Source: Candidatus Palibaumannia cicadellinicola | GTDB lineage: Bacteria > Pseudomonadota > Gammaproteobacteria > Enterobacterales > Enterobacteriaceae | Length of the DNA: 64,000 bases | NCBI RefSeq assembly: GCF_000754265.1 | Contig: NZ_CP008985.1 | Coordinates: 558,001-622,000 of the forward strand | Reading direction: 5' to 3' | Shown: piece by piece, positions 56,970 through 64,000 of the stretch | Numbering within the stretch: the stretch's first letter is position 1 | How the letters are laid out: the number at the start of each line of letters is the position of its first letter | Translations under genes and position numbers: made by a program | The notes under the pieces: generated by a model | Databases searched by the model: none | The model's input: only the letters and a program-made list of their open reading frames with translations | Told to the model about the DNA's origin: nothing

Positions 56970-59384
56970 ATGAAAAAGCGACTTATAGTGTTGCTATTTT
57001 TAAGTAGTACTACTATATACAGTGCCGATAGATTTTTAGTAAATAATATTAATTTTGAAGGATTACAACGCATTACTGTAGGTACAGCTTTACTTAGTAT
57101 GCGGGTACATGTCGGAGACATGGCAACTAATGAAGATATCGGTAATGCTATCCATGCCTTATTTTCGACGGGATACTTTGAAGATGTTCGGGTGCTGCGT
57201 AATAGCTATTCATTGATCATACAAGTTAAAGAGCGTCCTATTATTGCTAATATAAGTTTTTCGGGAAATAAATTATTAAATAATGATATATTTAAACATA
57301 ATTTAAAAGCTTATAATATTGAAGTAGGTGAAGTACTTAATGACACTACCATTTTTCATCTCGAAAAAGCACTGAAAGATTTTTACTATAACACTGGTCA
57401 ATACAGTAGCAAGGTTCAAGCTATGGTTAAATCCTTGCCATATAATCGCGTAAACTTAAAGTTAGTCTGTAATGAAGGAATATCTACCGAGATTCAGCAG
57501 ATCAACATAATTGGTAACAAATCTTTTACTACAGCGGAGCTAATCTCACACTTTCAGTTACGTGATAAAGTTTCTTGGTGGAACATAATTGGTAATCGTA
57601 CATACCAAAAAATGAAATTAGATCAAGATATAGAAGCTTTACGTAGATTTTATCTAAATCGTGGTTACGCACGTTTTAACATTGATTCAACTCAGGTTAA
57701 TTTGACCCCGGATAAGCATGATCTTTACATTACAATATATATCACAGAAGGTATGCAGTATCAACTATCCGGTACAGTAGTATATGGAAATATGGCCGGC
57801 CATGTTACCGAGATTGAACAACTCTCTAAAATGCTACTAGGTGAATATTATAGCATGACTAAAGTAACTCAGATGGAAAAATATATCAAGTTGCTACTAA
57901 GACGTTATGGTTATGCATATCCCAAAGTAGTAACTCAGATTGAAATAAATGACTTTGATAAAACGGTAAAATTGCATATCAGAGTAGACTCTGGCATACC
58001 ATTTTACGTACGTTACATCATTTTTAAAGGCAATCGAATGACCAAAGATTCAGTATTACGCCGGGAAATGCGACAGCTAGAAGGAACTTGGCTTAGTAGA
58101 AACCTAGTAGATCAAGGCAAAGAACGTTTAAAAAGTTTAGGTTACTTTGAAAAAGTAGAAACCAAAATAGAACGTATACTCGATTCAAAAGATCTAGTTG
58201 ATGTAGTTTACTACATCAAAGAACGTAATACTGGCAGTATTAGTGCTGGAGTAGGCTTTGGAACCGAGAGTGGTGTAAGCTTTAAATTTGGTATTCAACA
58301 AGATAATTGGCTTGGAACTGGTAACTTAGTAGGAGTCAGTGGTACAAATAACGACCACCATACTAACATCGTACTATCAATGAAAGATCCTTACTTAACT
58401 ATTGATGGCGTTAGTTTAGCTGGAAAAATATTCTATAATAACTTGAACGCTAATAATGCAGATTTATCTAATTATGATAGAAAAAGTTACGGTATTAGCA
58501 CCAAGCTTAACTTGCCTATCAAAGAAAATCACTCTTTTAGCTTAGGCATAGATTATGTACATAATAATCTGACTCAGATTAAACCTCAGGTTGCTATATT
58601 GCGTTACCTAAAAGGGAATAGTTGGAATAATAAAGTAATCACAAGAAATAAAAACTACACTCATTTGAACTTCTATACTGATGATTTATTTATTAATATA
58701 GGTTGGAATTATAATAACTTGAATCATTGCTATTTCCCTACTATTGGATCACGTCTAAGTTTATCTAGTAAAGTTGCAGTACCTAGTTCTGATAATAAAT
58801 ATTATCACATTACCTTTGATGTTAGTAATTACATTTCTTTAAGCAAGGATGATCATTGGGTACTATTAAAACGTGCCCATGCTGGTTATGCAAAAGGTTT
58901 ATACGGCAAAGAAGTTCCTTTTTACGACAACTTCTATGCCGGTGGGTTTAACACCATGCGCGGCTTTCGATCTAATAGTATTGGTCCTAAAGCTGCTTAT
59001 TATCACTATAATGCTAATAAACAAAGCGATAGTCATTATCAAGTAGAAAATTCGAACGACACTGTAGGGGGCAACGCCATGGCTATTGCTAGTGCCGAGT
59101 TAATTGTACCAACCCCGTTTATAAATAACTACAATATGTTACGTACATCTTTATTTTTAGACACTAGTACGGTGTGGGATACCTTTTGGAAAAAGACATA
59201 TACTACCGATGTAGCTAGAATTTCTGACTACAGCGATCCTAGTAAGATCCGTATTTCTAGTGGTATATCTCTACAGTGGATGTCACCACTTGGTCCACTA
59301 GTATTCTCTTATGCTCAGCCCATTAAAAAACAGAACAGCGATAAGGCAGAGGAGTTCCAGTTTAATATAGGCAAAACGTGGTAA
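56970..59384 (+). CDS. bamA: Outer membrane protein assembly factor BamA
   Basis: Core of the machinery that inserts beta-barrel proteins into the outer membrane. From ATG 56970 there are 804 residues (E. coli 810). The signal peptide ([19 protein letters not shown]) is followed by five POTRA domains (about 22-420) and a 16-strand barrel ending in [27 protein letters not shown] marks POTRA 3. The barrel lid motif reads MRGF instead of VRGF. A start at 56946 inside rseP is not conserved. Its presence argues that an outer membrane remains. Confidence 0.96.
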   Translation: MKKRLIVLLFLSSTTIYSADRFLVNNINFEGLQRITVGTALLSMRVHVGDMATNEDIGNAIHALFSTGYFEDVRVLRNSYSLIIQVKERPIIANISFSGNKLLNNDIFKHNLKAYNIEVGEVLNDTTIFHLEKALKDFYYNTGQYSSKVQAMVKSLPYNRVNLKLVCNEGISTEIQQINIIGNKSFTTAELISHFQLRDKVSWWNIIGNRTYQKMKLDQDIEALRRFYLNRGYARFNIDSTQVNLTPDKHDLYITIYITEGMQYQLSGTVVYGNMAGHVTEIEQLSKMLLGEYYSMTKVTQMEKYIKLLLRRYGYAYPKVVTQIEINDFDKTVKLHIRVDSGIPFYVRYIIFKGNRMTKDSVLRREMRQLEGTWLSRNLVDQGKERLKSLGYFEKVETKIERILDSKDLVDVVYYIKERNTGSISAGVGFGTESGVSFKFGIQQDNWLGTGNLVGVSGTNNDHHTNIVLSMKDPYLTIDGVSLAGKIFYNNLNANNADLSNYDRKSYGISTKLNLPIKENHSFSLGIDYVHNNLTQIKPQVAILRYLKGNSWNNKVITRNKNYTHLNFYTDDLFINIGWNYNNLNHCYFPTIGSRLSLSSKVAVPSSDNKYYHITFDVSNYISLSKDDHWVLLKRAHAGYAKGLYGKEVPFYDNFYAGGFNTMRGFRSNSIGPKAAYYHYNANKQSDSHYQVENSNDTVGGNAMAIASAELIVPTPFINNYNMLRTSLFLDTSTVWDTFWKKTYTTDVARISDYSDPSKIRISSGISLQWMSPLGPLVFSYAQPIKKQNSDKAEEFQFNIGKTW

Positions 59385-59470
59385 TATTATCTGTTTGTAA
59401 GAGATATTAGAGTATTTAATTAGCATTGGGAAATTGAGTAAAAAAAAATTTTTGGACTAAGGAGTTTATG

Positions 59471-59968
59471 GTGAAAAAATGGTTATATGCCGTGGGCCTA
59501 ATTTTTATACTGGTTACCTCTACTAATGCACAGGCAGCAGATAGAATTGCGGTAGTTAACATTTCCAGCATTTTCCAACAGTCTCCGCAGCGTGCCTTGG
59601 TCGCTAAACAGCTAGAACAAGAATTTAAGATACGCGTCACAGAATTACAGTATCTAGAACAAGATCTACAAACACAAATCGAACGTCTACAACGTAATAG
59701 CTCCGTTATGAACGCCAATGAGCGTAGTGCACTGGAAAGATCACTACTTGTGCAACGCGAGACGTTTTCCAATAAAGCACAAGCTTTCGAACAGGATAAC
59801 CATCGTCGTCAAAACGAAGAACGTAATAAAATTATTCTTAGTATTCAAGATGTAGTTAAAAAGATTGCTAGCAAAAAAGGTTATGATGTAGTTATAGATG
59901 TAAACGCCGTTGCTTACGCCAGCAACACTAAAGATATTACAGCTGATGTGCTGAAACAGGTATTATAA
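59471..59968 (+). CDS. skp: Periplasmic chaperone Skp (OmpH)
   Basis: Trimeric chaperone that delivers outer-membrane proteins to BamA. I prefer GTG 59471 (VKKWLYAVGLIFILV), since AAGGAG (59459-59464) is 6 nt upstream; the ATG at 59468 would be only 3 nt away, and E. coli also uses the MKKW start. 165 residues (E. coli 161). Signal peptide about 1-24 (cut after AQA), then long charged helices forming the tentacles (about 50-125) and the C-terminal VIDVNAVAYASNTKDITADV. Confidence 0.94.
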   Translation: MKKWLYAVGLIFILVTSTNAQAADRIAVVNISSIFQQSPQRALVAKQLEQEFKIRVTELQYLEQDLQTQIERLQRNSSVMNANERSALERSLLVQRETFSNKAQAFEQDNHRRQNEERNKIILSIQDVVKKIASKKGYDVVIDVNAVAYASNTKDITADVLKQVL

Positions 59969-59971
59969 ATT

Positions 59972-61012
59972 ATGTTTTCAATTTTACTAGCGGAGTTAGC
60001 ACAGCAGTTACATGCACAATTATATGGTGACGGCAATATTGTCATTACCGGCATTGCTTCAATGAGCAGCGCACAAGCTGGTCATATTACTTTTTTAGCA
60101 GATAGTCGTTTACGTAAAACACTCTCGTACTGTGAGGCTTCGGCAGTTGTAATCTCCGAAGATGCTCTACCGTTTTGTACCAGCGCAGCGCTAGTCGTAA
60201 AAAATCCGTACCTCATCTATGCTCGCATAGCACAGCTTATGGATACTACTCCGCAACCAGCTCATGATATTGCTGCTAGTGCTGTGATTTCTCCTGATGC
60301 GATCCTAGGTGAACAAGTTTCGATTGGTGCTAATGTGGTAGTAGAAGCTGGAGTTTTACTAAGCCATGATGTCAAAATTGGACCAGGTTGTTTCGTTGGT
60401 AAAAATACCAAAATAGGTGCGGGCACGCGATTATGGGCCAATGTTACTCTATATCATGACATCGATATTGGCGAGAATTGTCTAATTCAGTCTGGTACAG
60501 TTATTGGTGCCGACGGTTTTGGCTATACTAATAATCATAACCATTGGGTAAAAATACCCCAGTTAGGTCGTGTCATTATCGGTAACAGCGTAGAGATTGG
60601 TGCCTGCACTACTATAGATAGAGGTGCGCTGGATGATACCCGCATCGGTAATGGCGTCATTATTGATAATCAGTGCCATATTGCGCACAACGTCGTAATT
60701 GGCGACAATACCGTAGTAGCTGGTGGTGTTATTATGGCTGGTAGTTTAACTATTGGTCGCGACTGTATGATTGGTGGCACTAGCGTTATCAATGGCCATA
60801 TAACAATTTGCGATCAGGTGACGATTACTGGTATGGGCATGGTCATGCGATCAATCACTAAGTCCGGTGTTTACTCCTCTGGTATTCCATTACAACCGAA
60901 TCAAACATGGCGTAAAACTACTACTTTAGTGATGAAGATCCGTGATATGCATCAGCGGATGAAAGCTCTTGAACGACAATTAGCACACAAATTCATTGCT
61001 AATGTTACATAA
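59972..61012 (+). CDS. lpxD: UDP-3-O-acylglucosamine N-acyltransferase
   Basis: Third enzyme of lipid A synthesis, adding the second hydroxyacyl chain. 346 residues (E. coli 341). An N-terminal uridine-binding domain (about 1-100) is followed by a left-handed beta helix of hexapeptide repeats (about 105-315) with the catalytic histidine in [16 protein letters not shown] (about 238) and a C-terminal helix. It starts 3 nt after skp. The gene is intact although lpxA and lpxB downstream are not. Confidence 0.95.
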   Translation: MFSILLAELAQQLHAQLYGDGNIVITGIASMSSAQAGHITFLADSRLRKTLSYCEASAVVISEDALPFCTSAALVVKNPYLIYARIAQLMDTTPQPAHDIAASAVISPDAILGEQVSIGANVVVEAGVLLSHDVKIGPGCFVGKNTKIGAGTRLWANVTLYHDIDIGENCLIQSGTVIGADGFGYTNNHNHWVKIPQLGRVIIGNSVEIGACTTIDRGALDDTRIGNGVIIDNQCHIAHNVVIGDNTVVAGGVIMAGSLTIGRDCMIGGTSVINGHITICDQVTITGMGMVMRSITKSGVYSSGIPLQPNQTWRKTTTLVMKIRDMHQRMKALERQLAHKFIANVT

Positions 61013-61142
61013 ACATAATGTGCTTACTATCGTTTTGACTTACTAAGCTATTTTTTTATTCGCAACCAGCTTGTTTGTCTTGCCGGGATTGACGCAGGTA
61101 GTATTGTTGATACAACATTTTTCTTATGATAGGAAGAGTATT

Positions 61143-61592
61143 TTGATTACTGACTCTCATACTCTACATATTGAAGAGATATTAGAACTGTTACCCCACC
61201 GCTTTCCATTCCTATTGGTAGACCGCGTACTAGATTTTAAAGAATGGAAGTTTCTATATGCGGTAAAAAACGTCTCTTTCAATGAGCCTTTTTTTCAAGG
61301 TCATTTTCCTGGGAAACCAATTTTTCCTGGTGTGTTAATTTTAGAAGCAATGGCACAAGCTACTGGAATATTAGCATTCAAAAGCGCTGGTAAACTAGAT
61401 CCGGGTGAGCTTTACTATTTTGCTGCCATTGATGAAGCTCGTTTTAAGCGTCCAGTACAACCAGGCGATCAAATGATATTAGAAGTTGAATTTATCAAAG
61501 AACGTCGCGGAGTCGCACGCTTTAAAGGTATTGCCAAAGTTGATGGAGAAGTTGCTTGCGAAGCATCAATGATGTGCGCCCGCCGACAGTAA
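61143..61592 (+). CDS. fabZ: (3R)-hydroxyacyl-ACP dehydratase
   Basis: Dehydratase of fatty acid elongation. I place the start at TTG 61143 ([20 protein letters not shown]), which matches E. coli MTTNTHTLQIEEIL, also read from TTG as I recall; AGGA lies 9-10 nt upstream. 149 residues (E. coli 151). The catalytic His in [14 protein letters not shown] (about 53) and Glu in [11 protein letters not shown] (about 67) are kept. The frame extends to 61071 but that part is not conserved. Confidence 0.94.
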   Translation: MITDSHTLHIEEILELLPHRFPFLLVDRVLDFKEWKFLYAVKNVSFNEPFFQGHFPGKPIFPGVLILEAMAQATGILAFKSAGKLDPGELYYFAAIDEARFKRPVQPGDQMILEVEFIKERRGVARFKGIAKVDGEVACEASMMCARRQ

Positions 61593-61602
61593 AACTGATG
61601 AC

Positions 61603-62392
61603 GTGATCAATAAATCAGCTTGTATACATCCTAGCTCTATTATGGAACATGGTGCTATTATTCATGCTAACGTACGTATTGGTCCTTTCTGCTTGATTGG
61701 ATCAAAGGTTGAAATTGGCGCACGCACGATACTACAATCTCATGTAGTAGTTAAAAATATTACTACTATAGGTGAAAATAATATAATTTATCAATTTGCA
61801 TCAATAGGAGAAATCAACCAAGATTTAAAGTATGCTAGCGAACCAACACGAGTAGAAATTGGTAATAGTAACCAGATTAGGGAAACCGTAACTATCCATC
61901 GTGGTACAGCACAAGGCGGAGAAGTAACTAGAGTCGGTAACTATAATTTACTTATGATTAATGTACATATCGCTCATGATTGCATCGTGGGCAATCACTG
62001 CATTATGGCCAACAATGTAACTCTCGGTGGTCATGTTGCCGTAGATGATTACGCTGTCATACCACCAATGACAGCGTAATCATCAGTTTTGTGTGATTGG
62101 TGCTCATGTTATGGTAGGTACTTGTTCAGGTGTCACCCAAGATGTACCACCATTTGTAATTGCTCAGGGTAACCATGCAATACTATTTAGTTTAAATACT
62201 AGAGCGTTAAAACGCCGCGGTTTTGATCACACAACATTGCATGCTATTCGCGCGGCATATAAGATTATTTATCGTAGCGGCAAGACACTAAAAGAAGCAA
62301 AAGAGGAACTAGAAAGTTCTTTAGTAGAACATAAAATCGTTAATCTTTTCATTAATTTTTTACGACGCTCACAGCGTGGCATTATCCGCTAA
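61603..62392 (+). pseudogene. lpxA: UDP-GlcNAc acyltransferase lpxA, interrupted by a frameshift
   Basis: First enzyme of lipid A synthesis. The first frame starts at GTG 61603 ([13 protein letters not shown]) and runs 158 residues with intact hexapeptide repeats and the catalytic [11 protein letters not shown], then stops at TAA 62077-62079. The conserved C-terminal half continues in another frame from CAT 62081 ([17 protein letters not shown]) to 62392. At the junction the expected Ile-Gly-Gly-Met reads Ile-Pro-Pro-Met, within a perfect 14-bp inverted repeat (62047-62081). Elsewhere the gene is well kept, so inactivation looks recent. A truncated protein would lack part of the helix and the C-terminal domain. 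Confidence 0.92.
62047..62081. repeat. Perfect 14-bp inverted repeat at the lpxA lesion
   Basis: GATTACGCTGTCAT (62047-62060), loop ACCACCA (62061-62067), ATGACAGCGTAATC (62068-62081). The loop is the reverse complement of TGGTGGT, which would encode the conserved Gly-Gly in its normal orientation. The whole segment equals the left arm followed by the reverse complement of left arm plus TGGTGGT, the signature of a fold-back template switch. Confidence 0.9.
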
Positions 62393-62398
62393 GCTAAT

Positions 62399-63463
62399 AT
62401 GACGTTGCGTCCTATCACTATTGGACTAGTAGCCGGTGAGACCTCCGGTGACATTATTGGTGCAGGTCTTATCCGTGCACTCCGCTGCCATATAACAAGG
62501 AATGGAAGCATGGTATGATATGGAAGAGCTAGCTGTCATGGGTTTTGTCGAAGTTATTGAGCGCCTACCAAGGTTGCTGAAAATACGCCGCGATTTGACA
62601 CGCCGCTTCACTATGTTACAGCCTGATGTTTTTGTAGAGATCGATGCTCCAGATTTTACCATTACGTTAGAAGGCCGTCTTAAGAAGCGCGGTATTCGTA
62701 CTATTCACTATGTGAGTCCTGCTGTGTGGGCCTGGCGTCAGAAAAGAGTATTTAAGATCGGCCGTGCGACCGATAATATCCTAGCTTTTCTACCGTTTGA
62801 AAAACATTTTCATGATAGGTTCAATGTTCCTTGCCAGTTTATAGGTCATACTCTAGCTGATGCAATACTTTAGATCCTGATAAGCAGGCTGTGCGGCGAG
62901 AACTAGGTATTCCGCTAGATGTACGCTGTCTAGCTTTGTTACCTGGTAGCCGTCATATGGAGGTCGAAATACTAAGTACTGATTTTCTACGCAGCGCTGA
63001 AATATTAAGCCAGCATTTCCCTGGTCTAGAGATTATTGTACCGTTAATAAATCAGGCACGACGCGAGCAGTTTTTACGGATACATAAAAAAGTAGCTCCA
63101 GCATTACGCTTACGTTGATTGGATAATCAGGCCATTCAGGCGATGATTGCTGTAGATGCTGCATTGCTAGCATCTAGTACCGCGACGCTAGAGTGCATGC
63201 TAGCAAAGTGCCCATTAGCGCGGCGATTAGTAAAATCTCCTTGGGTATCTTTACCAAACCTACTAGCTGGTTGTGAATTAGTAAAAGAACTATTGCAAGA
63301 AAATTGCTGTCCAGATAATCTAGCGGCGGTTTTAATGCCGCTATTGAGCAACGATTATCATCGCGCCAGATTACTTACTACCTTCCGCGAGTTGCATCAG
63401 CAAATACGCTGTAATGCTGACGAACAAGCTGCGCTCGCTGTTCTCGCGTTAATTAATGATTAA
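62399..63463 (+). pseudogene. lpxB: Lipid-A-disaccharide synthase lpxB, multiply broken
   Basis: LpxB joins the two glucosamine units of lipid A. From ATG 62399 the frame is [20 protein letters not shown] as expected, but four lesions follow compared with E. coli: a net loss of about 44 nt near 62486-62504 that shifts the frame (stop at 62516); a 1-nt deletion near 62868 after [10 protein letters not shown] (stop 62871-62873); a nonsense TGA at 63116-63118 where leucine is expected; and an in-frame loss of about 13 codons near 63213 (between AKCPL and ARRLVK). The remaining fragments (62502-62873, 62891-63118, 63119-63463) are clearly LpxB. It cannot give a functional enzyme. Confidence 0.93.
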
Positions 63464-63501
63464 ACGGTTAAACTCTATGTAGTCTACAAAAATTAAAACC
63501 A

Positions 63502-64000
63502 ATGAGAGAACCACGTTTTATTCACTTACATGTACACAGCGACTATTCCATGATTGATGGATTGATCAAAGTTCATTCATTAGTCGACAAAGCAGTTGAG
63601 CTGCAGATGCCCGCGCTAGCTCTTACAGATTTCACTAATATTTGTGGGATCATTAAATTTTATAACATAGCCCACCATGCTGGTATTAAGCCTATTATCG
63701 GTGCTGATTTCTTAATGCAAAGTGAGATACTAGGCAATGAACTAACGAAATTGACTATTCTAACTACCAATAACTTTGGCTATCAGTGTTTAACTATGCT
63801 TATCTCTCAGGCCTATCAGCGAGGCTATGGTGCAGCTGGTCCTGTGATCGATCGTAACTGGCTTATCCAGCATAATGAAGGCTTAATTATTCTTTCTGGG
63901 GCACAGCAAGGTGATATTGGCCAATTATTAATGCGTGGCGAAATGCCACAAGTAAAAAAGTGTGTCGCTTTCTACCAGCGCTATTTTCCACAAAGATATT
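63502..64000 (+). CDS. dnaE: DNA polymerase III alpha subunit, 5' part (partial at window end)
   Basis: Replicative DNA polymerase catalytic subunit. ATG 63502 begins [20 protein letters not shown], matching E. coli [20 protein letters not shown]; 166 codons lie in the window and the frame is open to the edge. This covers the start of the PHP domain ([36 protein letters not shown]). The first PHP motif reads HLHVHSD where E. coli has HLRVHSD. rnhB, which separates lpxB and dnaE in E. coli, is missing; only 38 bp lie between the lpxB remnant and dnaE. Confidence 0.96.
   Translation, partial: MREPRFIHLHVHSDYSMIDGLIKVHSLVDKAVELQMPALALTDFTNICGIIKFYNIAHHAGIKPIIGADFLMQSEILGNELTKLTILTTNNFGYQCLTMLISQAYQRGYGAAGPVIDRNWLIQHNEGLIILSGAQQGDIGQLLMRGEMPQVKKCVAFYQRYFPQRY

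Noticed and set aside
61071-61142. Longer N-terminus for FabZ
   Set aside because: E. coli FabZ begins at the equivalent of the TTG at 61143; the extension is unlike any FabZ as I know it.

Overview
The window looks like a stretch of chromosome from a genome-reduced gammaproteobacterium of the Enterobacterales, most plausibly an obligate insect endosymbiont of the Baumannia or Blochmannia kind; I name these as analogies, not as an identification. The evidence is strong AT bias (roughly one third G+C by eye), proteins that align almost residue for residue with their E. coli counterparts, E. coli-like gene order within blocks, short spacers, missing accessory genes (secM, mraZ, ddlB, pdhR, rnhB, zapD, yacG), several recently broken genes, and no insertion sequence, prophage or CRISPR array.

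Layout. 1-12441 (+): 3' part of tuf, then secE-nusG-rplKAJL-rpoB-rpoC, the transcription and ribosomal-protein cluster. 12443-14438 (+): murB and birA, directly abutting rpoC. 14439-19611 (-): a complete rRNA operon (rrs, tRNA-Glu, rrl, rrf) with promoter, boxA sites and RNase III stems, ending in a 40-nt stub of tRNA-Asp one base from the birA stop codon. 19745-25157 (-): the pyruvate dehydrogenase operon aceE-aceF-lpdA. 25158-25740: a non-coding spacer rich in inverted repeats. 25741-27295 (+): nadC, coaE. 27329-29857 (-): secA without its C-terminal zinc tail. 30345-30887 (+): a DUF721/DciA-like gene. 30917-49039 (-): an unbroken run map-queF-rsmH-ftsL-ftsI-murE-murF-mraY-murD-ftsW-murG-murC-ftsQ-ftsA-ftsZ-lpxC, the division and cell wall cluster. 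49386-64000 (+): rpsB-tsf-pyrH-frr-dxr-uppS-cdsA-rseP-bamA-skp-lpxD-fabZ-lpxA(broken)-lpxB(broken)-dnaE(partial).

How the parts fit. The cell keeps transcription, translation, pyruvate oxidation, NAD and CoA synthesis, Sec export, a nearly full peptidoglycan and divisome set, isoprenoid and phospholipid synthesis and outer-membrane protein assembly (BamA, Skp, RseP). Lipid A synthesis is being lost: lpxC and lpxD are intact, but lpxA is interrupted by what looks like a fold-back template-switch event and lpxB carries four separate lesions.

Most interesting: (1) the lpxA lesion, whose sequence is exactly one arm followed by the reverse complement of arm plus ancestral spacer; (2) a frame break at the end of rplA exactly on a dnaX-type A AAA AAG slippery heptamer, with the conserved L1 tail lying in the -1 frame; (3) a G10 tract at the uppS-cdsA junction whose length decides between extension, normal stop, or UppS-CdsA fusion; (4) a truncated tRNA-Asp that marks a rearrangement breakpoint; (5) a DciA-type helicase-loader gene kept in a reduced genome.
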